This document shows, piece after piece, positions 8,628 to 18,232 of a DNA stretch of 64,000 bases. Source of the stretch: Palsa-744 sp963734815 (lineage in GTDB: Bacteria > Actinomycetota > Thermoleophilia > Solirubrobacterales > Solirubrobacteraceae); the NCBI GenBank assembly GCA_963734815.1, contig CAVTIH010000001.1:744001-808000 (forward strand). The letters run 5' to 3'. The translations under genes and the position numbers were made by a program. Below the pieces are notes generated by a model. That model saw nothing but the letters and a program-made list of their open reading frames with translations. It was not told the origin of the DNA and searched no databases. The number at the start of each line of letters is the position of its first letter. Position 1 is the first letter of the stretch.

Positions 8628-9899
8628 TCACCCCTGCGGCAGGTGGGAGGCGAGCTCGTGGCGGGCGATCGAGCGCTTGTGGACCTCGTCGGGGCCGTCG
8701 GCGAGGCGCAGCGTACGCAGATGGGCGTACATCCACGCGAGCGGGAAGTCGTCGCTGACGCCGCCGCCGCCGTGCACCTGGATCGCGCGGTCGATCACCT
8801 TCAGCGCGATGTTGGGCGCGGCGACCTTGATCGCGGCGATCTCGGTGCGCGCCTGGCGGTTGCCGACGGTGTCCATCAGCCAGGCCGCCTTGAGCGTGAG
8901 CAGGCGCGCCATCTCGATCTCGATCCGTGACTCGGCGATCCAATCCTGGATGTTGGCGCGCGCCGCGAGCGGCTCCCCGAAGGTGACGCGCGCCACCGCG
9001 CGGGCGCACATCGCCTCCAGGGCTCGCTCGGCGGCGCCGAGCGAGCGCATGCAGTGGTGGATGCGCCCTGGCCCGAGGCGCGCCTGGGCGATCATGAAGC
9101 CCTCGCCCTCGCCGGCGATCAGGTTGGCGGCGGGGACTCGCACCTCCTCGAAGAGGATTTCGGCGTGGCCCTCGTGGTCTTGGTAGCCGAACACCGGCAG
9201 CCCGCGCACCACGCGCACGCCAGGGGTGTCGAGCGGCACGAGCACCATGCTCTGCTGGGCGTGCCGCGGGCCGTCGACCCGCGTCTTGCCCATCACGATC
9301 ATCACCCTGCAGTGAGGGTGCAACACACCGGAGATCCACCACTTGCGCCCGTTGAGCACGTACTGATCGCCGTCGCGCTCGATCCGCAGCGCGATGTTGG
9401 TCGCGTCCGAGGAGGCCACGTCGGGCTCGGTCATCGCGAACGCCGAGCGGATCTCCCCGGCCAGCAGCGGCTCCAGCCACCGTTCGCGCTGCTCCTCGGT
9501 CGCGAACAGGTGCAGCACCTCCATGTTGCCGGTGTCGGGCGCCGAGCAGTTGCACGCCTCCGAGGCGATGTGGCTGTGCCCGAGGATCTCGGCGAGCGGG
9601 GCGTAGTCGCTGTTGGAGAGCCCGGCGCCGTGCTCGGGGTCGGGCAGGAACATGTTCCACAGCCCCCGCTCGCGTGCCCCGGCCTTGAGCTCCTCCATGA
9701 TCGGCGGTTGGATTGGGGTCCCGCCCGCCCCGCCGGTCCCGCCCCCGCTGGTCCTGCCCGCCCCGCCCGCCCCGCCCGCCCCTCCGGACTCGCGCAGTTG
9801 GCGCTCGTACACGGGCTCGGCTGGGAGGACGTGCTCGTCCACGAAGGCTGTGAGGCGCGCTTTGAAGTCGAGGCAGCGGGCGCTGGGTTGGAAGTCCAT
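8628..9899 (-). CDS. Acyl-CoA dehydrogenase family protein
   Basis: A 423-residue FAD enzyme that would oxidise an acyl-CoA to a 2,3-enoyl-CoA. Visible family landmarks are FAMTEPDVASSDATN in the middle domain and, at the C terminus, QVHGGGGVSDDFPLAWMY and LADGPDEVHKRSIARHEL, as in the ACAD10/11-like subgroup. The start at 9899 is supported by AGGAGGA a few bases upstream. A glycine-rich low-complexity insert sits at residues 39-61, coded by C-rich repeats at about 9716-9785. Next to an Mce operon and with a WS/DGAT gene in the window, a role in fatty-acid or sterol breakdown is plausible but unproven. Confidence 0.9.
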   Translation of the reverse strand: MDFQPSARCLDFKARLTAFVDEHVLPAEPVYERQLRESGGAGGAGGAGRTSGGGTGGAGGTPIQPPIMEELKAGARERGLWNMFLPDPEHGAGLSNSDYAPLAEILGHSHIASEACNCSAPDTGNMEVLHLFATEEQRERWLEPLLAGEIRSAFAMTEPDVASSDATNIALRIERDGDQYVLNGRKWWISGVLHPHCRVMIVMGKTRVDGPRHAQQSMVLVPLDTPGVRVVRGLPVFGYQDHEGHAEILFEEVRVPAANLIAGEGEGFMIAQARLGPGRIHHCMRSLGAAERALEAMCARAVARVTFGEPLAARANIQDWIAESRIEIEMARLLTLKAAWLMDTVGNRQARTEIAAIKVAAPNIALKVIDRAIQVHGGGGVSDDFPLAWMYAHLRTLRLADGPDEVHKRSIARHELASHLPQG

Positions 9900-10266
9900 C
9901 GGTCTCCTCCTGAAGGGAATGGAACCTGTATGAAACCACCCGCCGGTCACGAGGCGTGTAGCGGGCCAATTCTAACCCTCTACTTTAGGTTGAGCATTGT
10001 CGCCAGTGCGACAAGAGTTCGGACTGTGGGGATATGCGTCGCTTGGGATCGGATTTTCAACTGTGACCAAAAAGCGGGGCGACAACGGTATCCGTTCGCT
10101 CGAACTTGAAGCCATCGGCCGCGACGGGTAGAGTTGTAGTAAGAATCGCCACGTTCTCCGAGTCGCGAGGCTCCGGGGATCTCGATGTCGCCGAGCCAGC
10201 AACGGCTCGGAGCTACCCGGATCGAGGCGACCTGTCTACATAAACGTACAGAGGAGAGAGAAGCTG
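9900..10266. other. Intergenic region between divergent genes
   Basis: A gap of 367 bases, more AT-rich than its surroundings, between the acyl-CoA dehydrogenase and the exported protein. On the minus strand a TAGAAT hexamer (9970-9975) could be a -10 box for the dehydrogenase. On the plus strand AGGAGAGAG (10253-10261) is the ribosome-binding site of the exported protein, and a TACATAAA stretch just before it is a possible -10. No convincing gene is seen. Confidence 0.4.
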
Positions 10267-11052
10267 ATGATGCGCATGGCATCCACCCGCAGGGCGCTGC
10301 TCGGCCTTGCCGTCGCAGGCGCCGGAGTACTGGCCATCTCGCCAGCCGTCGCTTCCGCGGCGCCCGAAGTGACGCTCAAAGCCGTGCCGGTCCCGCTCAA
10401 GGGTGTTCCGGGCAGTGGCGACATCCTTGGCGCGCCCGCGGCGGTCGAATTCGAATTCACGATCCGCGGCAAAGAAGTGACCGGAGACGCGCCCTCGCAG
10501 CTGCGAGGCGTCAACGTGTTCGCGCCGGCGGGCGTGAAGCTGCACAGCGCCGGGTTCGTCACGTGCACGCTGAGCACGCTCGAAGTGAAGGGCCCGGAAG
10601 CCTGCCCGAAGAAGTCGCAGGCCAGCTCCCTCGGGTCGGTCGAAGCGTCGGACACGATCGCCGGCGAAGCGATCAAAGAGAAAGGCACCGTGCAGGCCTT
10701 CTTCGCGCCCAACGGCGAACTGATCTTCTACGCCAACGCCCCCTCGCCGATCTCGGCGCAGGTCTACGTCGGCGGGACGATTCACCCCGCCAGTGGGCTG
10801 TACGCCTATGAGTTCGAGTCGGAAATCCCGCTTGTCGAATCGGTGCCGGGCGCGGCGGCCGTCTCGACCGAAGCGGTGGACCTCAAGGTCGGCTCGACGT
10901 ACAAGAAGAACGGCAAGACCGTCTCCTACATCACGCTGCCCAACAAGTGCCCCAAGGGCGGGTTCCCGCTGAAGGCCGAAGTCAAATTCGAGAGCGGCGA
11001 AACCGTTGAAAAGACATACAAGGCCCCCTGCCCGAAAAAGAAAAGGAAGTAG
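10267..11052 (+). CDS. Exported protein with one Cys-rich beta module
   Basis: A 261-residue secreted protein. A signal peptide (residues 1-32, basic start, hydrophobic core, ASA-A cleavage) precedes one domain with pattern CTL...ACP..S..LGS, then GTV...A, GGTIHPASGLY, FESEIPL and a C-terminal NKCPKGGF, ending in a basic KKKRK tail. The same pattern recurs in the large secreted protein starting at 61852, so this looks like a stand-alone copy of that module. AGGAGAGAG precedes two adjacent ATGs. Glutamate is GAA in 15 of 19 cases, unlike cytoplasmic genes here. A strong hairpin follows, so it may be transcribed apart from the Mce operon. Function unknown. Confidence 0.8.
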   Translation: MMRMASTRRALLGLAVAGAGVLAISPAVASAAPEVTLKAVPVPLKGVPGSGDILGAPAAVEFEFTIRGKEVTGDAPSQLRGVNVFAPAGVKLHSAGFVTCTLSTLEVKGPEACPKKSQASSLGSVEASDTIAGEAIKEKGTVQAFFAPNGELIFYANAPSPISAQVYVGGTIHPASGLYAYEFESEIPLVESVPGAAAVSTEAVDLKVGSTYKKNGKTVSYITLPNKCPKGGFPLKAEVKFESGETVEKTYKAPCPKKKRK

Positions 11053-11099
11053 CGGTAGGTCTACCGGGAAAAGGTGGCGAACAGGTAGACCGCAAGCGA

Positions 11100-11129
11100 T
11101 GAGCGCCCGCCCGGGGAGGCGGGCGCTCA
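11100..11129 (+). terminator. Strong hairpin upstream of Mce operon
   Basis: GAGCGCCCGCC (11101-11111) and GGCGGGCGCTC (11118-11128) form a perfect 11-bp stem with a six-base loop, extended by a T-A pair on the outside. It follows the exported-protein gene and precedes the first Mce gene. There is no U tract. It may end the first transcript or act as an attenuator. Confidence 0.6.
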
Positions 11130-11199
11130 ACTGGAGCGAGCGGGTCCCCTATCGGGTGGGGCGCCTGCTCGCTGTTTGGACAAGGAGATTGGGGCAGCT

Positions 11200-12762
11200 G
11201 TGAGGAAGCGGGCCTTCGGGGCGAGCAGGAGCGGAGCGGCAGCGGCGATCGCCGGCGGCCTGTGCGTCGCCGCGGCGATCGTCGCGACGTTGCTCGCCAC
11301 CGCGGCCGGAGGCTCCAACGGCGGCTACACGGTGCGCGCGATCTTCGACGACGCCGGCAACCTCGTCAACAGCGAGAACGTCAAGATCGACGGCGTCAAG
11401 GTCGGCACGGTGGGCACCGTCACGCCGACCCCCAACGGCAAGGCGGCCGTCACGCTGAACATCGAAAACCCGGGCTTCCAGAATTTCCGCACCGACGCCA
11501 CCTGCACGATCGAACCGCAGGCGCTGATCGGCGAGAAGTACATCGACTGCCTGCCCACCCAGGCGCGCGCGGAAGGGGCGCCGCTGCCGCCGCCGCTGCA
11601 CCGGATTCCGTCTGGGCGGGAAGGCGCGGGCCAGTATCTCCTGCCGGTCACCAACACCTCCAGCCCGGTCGGCGTCGACCTGCTCAGCGACATCGGCCAC
11701 CTGCCCGAGAACCAACGCCTGACGATCATCCTCAACGAACTCGGCACCGGCCTCGCCGGTCGCGGCAGCGACCTCAGCGCGATCCTGCACCGCTCCAACC
11801 CGGCGCTGCGGGAACTGGAAAAGGTGTTCGGGATCCTCGCGTCGGAGAACAAGGTGCTGGGCAACCTCGCCGTAGAAGGCAACCGGGCGCTGGTGCCGCT
11901 CGTGCGCGAACGCAAGCAGTTCTCCGAATTCTTCGCGCAGAGCAGCACCGTCGCCGAAGCGACCGCTCGCCACGGCGCCGCGCTGGCCACCAACCTGCAC
12001 GAATTCCCGACCTTCCTGCGCGAGCTCCGCCCCTATCTCAAGCACCTCGAAGCGTTCGCCGAACAGTCGATCCCGACCTTCACCGACTTCGGCGTCGCGG
12101 CGCCGGGCATCAACCGCACGTTCCACAACATCGGGCCGTTCGCGGCGAGCGCGACCCAGTTCTTCAAGAGCCTCGGCGCCTCCTCGGGGAAGATCGGCAA
12201 AGCGCTCGTCGGCACCCAGCCGCTGCTGACCCACATCGAGTCGCTCGGCAGCGCGGCGAAGCCGTTCGCCAAGAGCTTCTCCGAACTCTTCTCCAACCTG
12301 CGCTCGACCGGCGGCATCGAGCGCCTGCTCGACTTCATCTTCATGGGCTCGGGTGACGTCAACGGCTACGACTCGCTCGGCCACTTCGCCCGCGCGGTCG
12401 CGGTCGCAAAGACATGCAGCGGCTACAAAACCGCGCCCTTCGCCGAATGCAACGCGAACTTCAACGTCGGCACCGGCGCGGGGAGCACGAGCGCACAGGC
12501 GGCAAGCGCGCAGGCGAGCGACACGACGCTGGCGATGGCGAGGGTGGAGGCGATGCTCAAGGGCGCCACGCTGTCGCAGGCGACGTCCGAGTATCCCGGC
12601 TCCGAAGCGGCCGGGAGCCCCGCGGCCGGTGGCGGTGCGAGCCTCCCGTCCGCCGTCGCGCAGCCCGTCGGAGGAGCGAGCGCCGGCACCACCTACTACA
12701 CGCCGCCAAGCGAAAGCACCGAAGCCGGCGGACTGCTGCTCAACTACCTGCTCGGCAACTGA
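11200..12762 (+). CDS. MCE domain protein (first of six)
   Basis: About 520 residues from a GTG at 11200 (an AAGGAG lies 13 bases upstream; a TTG at 11176 is the alternative). An N-terminal membrane anchor (about residues 10-35) is followed by an MlaD/Mce domain: YTVRAIFDDAGNLVNSENVK, IDGVKVGTVGTV and a long helical region. MCE proteins form hexameric rings or tubes that move lipids across the cell envelope with a YrbE-type permease and an ATPase. The C-terminal third is Ala/Gly/Ser-rich and probably flexible. The next gene begins three bases after the stop. GAA dominates for glutamate. No permease or ATPase gene is adjacent. Confidence 0.9.
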   Translation: MRKRAFGASRSGAAAAIAGGLCVAAAIVATLLATAAGGSNGGYTVRAIFDDAGNLVNSENVKIDGVKVGTVGTVTPTPNGKAAVTLNIENPGFQNFRTDATCTIEPQALIGEKYIDCLPTQARAEGAPLPPPLHRIPSGREGAGQYLLPVTNTSSPVGVDLLSDIGHLPENQRLTIILNELGTGLAGRGSDLSAILHRSNPALRELEKVFGILASENKVLGNLAVEGNRALVPLVRERKQFSEFFAQSSTVAEATARHGAALATNLHEFPTFLRELRPYLKHLEAFAEQSIPTFTDFGVAAPGINRTFHNIGPFAASATQFFKSLGASSGKIGKALVGTQPLLTHIESLGSAAKPFAKSFSELFSNLRSTGGIERLLDFIFMGSGDVNGYDSLGHFARAVAVAKTCSGYKTAPFAECNANFNVGTGAGSTSAQAASAQASDTTLAMARVEAMLKGATLSQATSEYPGSEAAGSPAAGGGASLPSAVAQPVGGASAGTTYYTPPSESTEAGGLLLNYLLGN

Positions 12763-12765
12763 TCG

Positions 12766-15231
12766 ATGACCCCGCCACGCGACAGCCACCGTCTCCCACC
12801 CCGTTCGCGGTTGGTGCGTGGACAGCTCGCACGGGGGAGCGCTCTCGCGGGAGTGCTCGCGCTGGTGTTGCTCGCACTGAGTGGCGCGGCCGCGCAGGGA
12901 GAAACGTCGAGTGGATCCTCCTCATCGGGCGAAGTCTCGACATCGGCTCCCAGCACCGCGACGACGACCACGACCGTGCCGGCCCCCGAAGCGCCGGTGG
13001 GCGTTCACGGTCAGGTGGACGAACCAGCCGCGGAAACCGAAACCGCTCCAGCGCCGGAAGGGCAGGTGCCCGGCGCCGCGGAAACGACCCCCACGACCAT
13101 CGTGCCCCAAGTGCGCAGCCAGAGCCCCCAGACGCAGAGCGCGCCAAGCGGGGCAGGAGGGCATTCCGAACACGCGCGCGGCCACGCCCACCGGACGAGC
13201 GGAGCGGCCGGCAAAACCAAGACCACCGGCAAGAGCTCCGCCGCGAAGCCCGCGAATGCACCCGCGCCGCCGCCCTCGACGCTCACCCCGCCGCTGCCCG
13301 GGGCGCTCGGCGAGGCGATCGGGGGAATCCCCGACTTTTTCATCGAAAGCTTCCGCGTCCCCCCGTTCCTGCTGCCGATCTACCAGGCGGCCGGCACCGC
13401 GTACGACATCCCCTGGCAGGTGCTGGCGGCTGTCAATGAGGTCGAGACCGACTACGGCCGCGACCTCAACGTCTCAAGCGCTGGCGCCGAGGGCTGGATG
13501 CAGTTCCTGCCCTCCTCCTGGGCACAGTACGGGGTGGACGCCACCGGCGCCGGCTACGAGGACCCCTACAACCCCGCCGACGCGATCTTCGCCGCCGCGC
13601 GCTACCTCGCGGCCGCCGGCGGTGCGCAGCACATTCGCGCGGCCGTGTACTCCTACAACCACTCCGCCGCGTACGTCGAAGCGGTGATGCTGCGCGCGCA
13701 GCTGCTCGGTGGCACGCCCCCGGAACTGCTCGGCGCGATCACCGGCCTCACCGAATCGCGCTTCCCCGTGCACGCCGAAGCGCACTTCAGCGACGGCTTC
13801 CCCGCCGCTCCGCGAGAGCTTGGCAAGACGCTCGCGGGGACGGTGATCTACGCGCAGGCCGGCGCGCCCGTGATCGCCGTGCAGGACGGCGAAGTGACCG
13901 CCGTCGGCGAATCGCCGGCGCTGGGGCGCTACGTCTCGCTGCGCGACGCCTACGGCAACACCTACACCTACGCGCAGCTGGGCAGCATCGCGCCGCTCTA
14001 CCCGGTGCTGGAACCGCGCGTGGACACGGCCGTCAGCACGCGGATTGCCCATCCCGACGCCGCTGCCAACGGCGCCGGGCCTCAGCCCGGCGCTCCCGCG
14101 AGCGCCGGCGTGCAGCCCCATTCACCCCTCTCGCAGGCGGCGGTCACCACCGGCCTGGCGATGGGGGCGGCGAGCGCTCTGGAAACGCCCCCCGCCCCCA
14201 AGCCGGTCTCGCCACCTCCGGTGCTCCCAACGCCGGCCGGGGCAGGCGGGGTTGCCTCGGCGCCGCACGCCTTCCGCTCCGGTCCCAACGAGGTCTACCT
14301 CAACCCGCTGCACCCCGGTGTGCAGGTGCTGGCGGGCACCGTGCTCGGGCACATCGGCGCGGCCGGCGAAGGGGAAGAAGCGACGCCGTCCCCCGCGGCG
14401 ATGCCATCTTCGGGCGCGACGCCATCCACCGTCGCGGGGCAGACCACGGCGGCGCTGACGGAGGGGCACATGCTCTTCCAGATCCGCCCCGCGGGTGCGG
14501 GGGCACCCCTGATCGATCCCAAGCCGATCCTCGACGGCTGGGTGCGCCTGGAAGAGACTTCGGTGTTCAGGGCCAAGGGCGAGAACCCCTTCCTCGCGAC
14601 CTCGCCCACCGTCGGGCAGGTGCTGCTGGCGTCCAAGCCGCAGCTCGAGCAGCTGCTGCTGCGCGACCCCGGCGTCCATCTGCCGGCGTGTGAGCGCGGC
14701 GCGGTGCGCGCCGGCGAGGTCGACCGTCGCGTGCTGGCGGCGCTCGAGTTCCTCTCGGTCTCCGGTCTGCGCCCGACGGTCTCCACGGCCGGCTGTGGAC
14801 ACGTCACTCGCATGCCCGGCGCGGGCAACGCGATCGGCGCCGCCGCGGGCGATGCCGTCGACATCTCCGCGATCGACGGCACCCCGATCGCCGGGCACGA
14901 AGGGCAGGGCTCGGTCACCGACATCGCGGTGCGCCGGCTGCTGCGACTACAGGGCACGATGAAGCCGGCGCAGATCGTCAGCGCAATCAGCTATCCGGGG
15001 ACCGACAACACACTGACGCTGCCCGGCGACCGTGGTCTGATCCACCTCACGTTCGCCTCGCCGGGCTCGGCGCGCACTTCGCGCGGCGCCCGCGTCGCCG
15101 CTGTGTCGGGCTCGCCGCTCACCCCCAGCCAGTGGCTGCAGTTGATCTCCCAGCTCGGCGAGATTCCCGAGCCGAACGTCTCCAGCAAGCCCTCCGCGGC
15201 CGCGATCCCGGACCCCAAGGGCGGTGAATGA
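12766..15231 (+). CDS. Lytic transglycosylase with degenerate M23 domain, in Mce operon
   Basis: An 821-residue exported protein. A signal or anchor segment (about residues 20-45) and a Thr/Pro/Ala-rich linker lead to a transglycosylase domain (about 180-300) with VNEVETDYG (candidate catalytic Glu227, or Glu225), AGAEGWMQFLPSSWAQYGVD, and PYNPADAIFAAARYL. Next comes an M23/LytM-like domain (about 345-420) where the usual zinc ligand in the Y.H motif reads TYTYAQLG, so it probably does not cut. A second C-terminal globular region follows another Pro-rich linker. The protein should cleave peptidoglycan glycan chains. It lies three bases after the first Mce gene and overlaps the second by ATGA, so it is co-translated with the lipid-transfer proteins. 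Confidence 0.85.
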   Translation: MTPPRDSHRLPPRSRLVRGQLARGSALAGVLALVLLALSGAAAQGETSSGSSSSGEVSTSAPSTATTTTTVPAPEAPVGVHGQVDEPAAETETAPAPEGQVPGAAETTPTTIVPQVRSQSPQTQSAPSGAGGHSEHARGHAHRTSGAAGKTKTTGKSSAAKPANAPAPPPSTLTPPLPGALGEAIGGIPDFFIESFRVPPFLLPIYQAAGTAYDIPWQVLAAVNEVETDYGRDLNVSSAGAEGWMQFLPSSWAQYGVDATGAGYEDPYNPADAIFAAARYLAAAGGAQHIRAAVYSYNHSAAYVEAVMLRAQLLGGTPPELLGAITGLTESRFPVHAEAHFSDGFPAAPRELGKTLAGTVIYAQAGAPVIAVQDGEVTAVGESPALGRYVSLRDAYGNTYTYAQLGSIAPLYPVLEPRVDTAVSTRIAHPDAAANGAGPQPGAPASAGVQPHSPLSQAAVTTGLAMGAASALETPPAPKPVSPPPVLPTPAGAGGVASAPHAFRSGPNEVYLNPLHPGVQVLAGTVLGHIGAAGEGEEATPSPAAMPSSGATPSTVAGQTTAALTEGHMLFQIRPAGAGAPLIDPKPILDGWVRLEETSVFRAKGENPFLATSPTVGQVLLASKPQLEQLLLRDPGVHLPACERGAVRAGEVDRRVLAALEFLSVSGLRPTVSTAGCGHVTRMPGAGNAIGAAAGDAVDISAIDGTPIAGHEGQGSVTDIAVRRLLRLQGTMKPAQIVSAISYPGTDNTLTLPGDRGLIHLTFASPGSARTSRGARVAAVSGSPLTPSQWLQLISQLGEIPEPNVSSKPSAAAIPDPKGGE

Positions 15232-16673
15232 GAGTGGCTACGACCACGCCGCCGCCGCGGGAGGGTGGGCTCCGATCGGGGCCGCTGCCGCCTCCGGGCG
15301 GGGCTGGTGGGACTCCGCCGCCACGGCCGGTCTCCCCGCCGCCGCGGAGCATGGGTCGCTGGCTGGCGGCCGGCGCGCTTGTGGTGGTGGTTGCGGCCGT
15401 CGCCTACATCGTGTTTGCCGGCGGCAGTGGGGCCACCTACAAGTTCGAACTGGAAAACGACAGCCAGCTCGTGCTCGGCGATCAGGTGCAGGTTGGTGGC
15501 GTGCCGGTGGGGAACGTCACCGCTATCGCGCTCACCCACAACTACCGCTCCGCGCTGGTCACGATCCACATCGAAGGGTCGCTGGTGCCGTTGCATCGGG
15601 GCACCACCGCGCAGGTGAGGGTGCCGTCGCTGACGACCGTCGCGGGGCGCTACGTGTCGCTTGCCCCGGGCCCCAACAGCGCGCCGGCGCTGCCCCCTGG
15701 CTCGACACTGCCCGCCGGCTCCGGCAAAGGCACCACCGACCTCGACCAGCTGTTCGACACGCTCAACCCGCGCACGCGCAAAGGCCTGCAGGAGTACTTC
15801 GTGGGCGAAGGCGAAGCGTACGCCGGCGCCAGCCAGGCCTTCGGCACGGACGTCGAATACTTTGGTCCCTTCCTCGCCTCGGCCAATCACATCTTCGTCG
15901 AGCTCAGCAAAGACCAGCGGACCTTCACCAACTTCCTCGTGTACTCCGCCAAGGCGCTCACCACGCTCGCCGCCCACCGTGAAGAACTGACCAATCTGGT
16001 GAGCAACGGCGATCGCGGCCTGGAAGCGCTCGGCGCCGAACAAACCAGCCTGCAGCGCGGTGTGGCGCAACTGCCGGCCACGCTGGCGCAGGGCAACCGC
16101 GCGTTCGAGCAACTGCCCTCGACGTTCGCCGCGCTGCGCAAGCTGGTGACGGTTGCCGGGCCCGACACCAAGACGCTCGCGCCGCTGTTTGCGAAGCTGA
16201 CGCCGCTCGTAGAGGAAGCGGGGCCGGTGCTGCACAACCTCAGCCTTGCGCTCAGCAAGCCCGGGCCGAGCAACGACCTCACCGACACCGCGCTCGCGCT
16301 GCCCACACTCGCGCAGCAGCTCGTCAGCGGATCGCCCAGCGACGTCAAAGCGCTGCAGGAATCGGTGCCGGTGACCGCGTTCTTCGGGCCCTACTCACCC
16401 GACTTGCAGGGCTTCGTGCGCACCTTCGGCACGACCGCCGGCTACTACGACGCCAACGGCCAGTACGCGCGCCTGAGCCCCGTGTTCAACAACTTCAAGG
16501 TCGGCCCCAACAACACGCTGACACCGACCACCGGGCAGGAAGGCCTGCAGGGCCTGCACACCCACGAACTGCGACGCTGTCCCGGGGCCGCCGCGACGCC
16601 CTCGCCGTCCGACGGCTCGGCGCCCTTCACCGACAACGGCCAGCTCGGCTGCGACCCCTCGCAGGTGCCGTGA
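15228..16673 (+). CDS. MCE domain protein (second)
   Basis: A 481-residue protein whose ATG overlaps the previous stop (ATGA). A Pro/Gly-rich cytoplasmic head of about 40 residues precedes one membrane span (about 44-65). The Mce domain follows with ATYKFELENDSQLVLGDQVQ, VGGVPVGNV and a conserved RVPSLTTVAGRYVSLAPG strand, then the long helical region with LDQLFDTLNPRTRKGLQEYF. That last motif (LD.ll..ldp.tr..L) recurs in most of the paralogues here and is typical of the family. Predicted role: one subunit of a hetero-hexameric lipid-transfer tube. The Pro-rich head is a feature the other five lack. Confidence 0.9.
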   Translation: MRVATTTPPPREGGLRSGPLPPPGGAGGTPPPRPVSPPPRSMGRWLAAGALVVVVAAVAYIVFAGGSGATYKFELENDSQLVLGDQVQVGGVPVGNVTAIALTHNYRSALVTIHIEGSLVPLHRGTTAQVRVPSLTTVAGRYVSLAPGPNSAPALPPGSTLPAGSGKGTTDLDQLFDTLNPRTRKGLQEYFVGEGEAYAGASQAFGTDVEYFGPFLASANHIFVELSKDQRTFTNFLVYSAKALTTLAAHREELTNLVSNGDRGLEALGAEQTSLQRGVAQLPATLAQGNRAFEQLPSTFAALRKLVTVAGPDTKTLAPLFAKLTPLVEEAGPVLHNLSLALSKPGPSNDLTDTALALPTLAQQLVSGSPSDVKALQESVPVTAFFGPYSPDLQGFVRTFGTTAGYYDANGQYARLSPVFNNFKVGPNNTLTPTTGQEGLQGLHTHELRRCPGAAATPSPSDGSAPFTDNGQLGCDPSQVP

Positions 16674-18232
16674 TGAACCCGCGCCGACGCAACTCCCTTG
16701 CCGCGAGCCCGCTGCTGATCGGGGCGCTCACCGTGCTGATCGGGGTCGTCGCGGTGTACATCTCCTACGGCGCCAATAACGGACTGCCGTTCACACCGAC
16801 CTACGACATCAAGGCCGAACTTCCAGAAACTTCGGGCCTCGAAAAAGGCAACCAGGTGCGGCTGTTTGGCCGGCGCATCGGGATCGTGAGCGGCATCGTT
16901 CCCTACCAGAACCCCACCACCGGAAAGATCACCGCGATCGTCAGCCTGAAGCTCGAAAAGCACGCGGGCCCGCTGCCGACCGACACCACGATGGAGGTCG
17001 AATCGGTGTCCGCGATCGGCCTGAAGTACCTGGAATTGAAGCGCGGGCACTCGCCAAGGAAAATCCCGTCGGGCGCGACGATTCCCGTCTCGCACGCCCG
17101 CGAACCGGTGGAGATCCAGGACTTCTTCAACATGTTCGACAAGAAGACGCGGATCGCGATCCAGCAGAACACCAACGCCTTCGGCAACGGCTTCGCCGGA
17201 CGCGGCGTCGGTCTGAACGAAACCATCCATACGCTCCGCCCGCTCGCCGAAAACGCGGTGCCGGTGCTGCACAACCTCGCCTCGCCGCAAACCGGCTTTG
17301 GCCAGCTGTTCATCGCGCTCGACAAAATCTCCAGACAGATCGCGCCGGTGGCCGAGACGCAGGCGTCGCTGTTCCGCGAGCTCGACACCTTCTTCACCGC
17401 CTTCGCGGGCGCCTCGCCCTCGCTGGAACGGACGATCGAAGGGGGCCCGGCGGCGCTGCACCAAGCGATCCACTCGCTGCCCTTCGAGCAGCCGTTCATC
17501 GACAAAGTGACCGAATTCGTGAGCCTGCTGAGGCCGAGCGCGAAGATCCTGACGAAGGTCGCGGCGCCGATCGGCCACGCCTTCGAAGTCGGCGCCGTCA
17601 ACGTGCGCGTCGCCGCCTCCCTGAACGCGCAGCTGGCCAGCTCGTTGCAGGCGCTCGAACTCTTCTCCAAAAACCCGCTGGTGCTGCTCGGCTTCGAAGA
17701 ACTCACCCGCACGGCCGAACTCGGCACGCCGCTGTTCGCGGGCCTGGCGCCCGCGCAGACCAACTGCAACTACATCACGCTGGCGTTCCGCAACCTCGCC
17801 AACCTGCTCTCCGAGAGCATCGGCAACGGCACGCTCGCGCGCGTCGTGCCGATCCTCAGCCCCTCCGGGGTAAACAACGAGGGGCTGCCGGCCTCCGAAC
17901 CCGCCAACGGGTCCTCAGAAGACGTGAACGTCACCACGGGCCAAAAGATCGAAGACAACCACCTGCACTACAACCCCTACCCGTACGTCGGCGGGCCCGG
18001 TCAGCCGCAGGAGTGCGAAGCCGGCAACATCCAGTACGCCGTCGGCAAGACGGTGATCGGCAACACCTCGACCACGCTGGGCACAACTCACGAAGCCACC
18101 AAGCGCAGCGAAAGTCTGTTTGGGGAACGCTATTCGGCCTCCCAACAGAAGAGCTTCCCCAAGGAAGCCTCCAGCACGGGCAACGGGCAGACCAAGGGCA
18201 GCTCGAGCAAGAGCAAGGGGAAGCAGTCATGA
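16673..18232 (+). CDS. MCE domain protein (third)
   Basis: A 519-residue protein; its ATG shares one base with the preceding stop (TGATG). Short basic N terminus, one membrane span (about residues 12-33), then the Mce domain with YDIKAELPETSGLEKGNQVR, FGRRIGIVSGI and SAIGLKYLELKRG. The helical region opens with VEIQDFFNMFDKKTRIAIQQ. The C-terminal 70 residues are polar and end in a Gly/Ser/Lys-rich tail. Its stop overlaps the fourth gene by ATGA. The spacing between beta strands is longer than in the first paralogue, consistent with a distinct ring position, though this is an inference. Confidence 0.9.
   Translation: MNPRRRNSLAASPLLIGALTVLIGVVAVYISYGANNGLPFTPTYDIKAELPETSGLEKGNQVRLFGRRIGIVSGIVPYQNPTTGKITAIVSLKLEKHAGPLPTDTTMEVESVSAIGLKYLELKRGHSPRKIPSGATIPVSHAREPVEIQDFFNMFDKKTRIAIQQNTNAFGNGFAGRGVGLNETIHTLRPLAENAVPVLHNLASPQTGFGQLFIALDKISRQIAPVAETQASLFRELDTFFTAFAGASPSLERTIEGGPAALHQAIHSLPFEQPFIDKVTEFVSLLRPSAKILTKVAAPIGHAFEVGAVNVRVAASLNAQLASSLQALELFSKNPLVLLGFEELTRTAELGTPLFAGLAPAQTNCNYITLAFRNLANLLSESIGNGTLARVVPILSPSGVNNEGLPASEPANGSSEDVNVTTGQKIEDNHLHYNPYPYVGGPGQPQECEAGNIQYAVGKTVIGNTSTTLGTTHEATKRSESLFGERYSASQQKSFPKEASSTGNGQTKGSSSKSKGKQS

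Noticed and set aside
9980..10100. Minus-strand stretch ending PTVRTLVALATMLNLK, like the last helices of an XRE repressor
   Set aside because: No helix-turn-helix upstream in any frame and no plausible start. The likeness covers only about 20 residues, so chance or a long-dead remnant cannot be told apart.
11149..12789. Long open frame antisense to the first Mce gene (over 500 codons)
   Set aside because: It mirrors the third-position GC bias of the sense gene, has Arg/Val/Glu-rich low-complexity sequence and no family features. The sense strand has clear Mce motifs.
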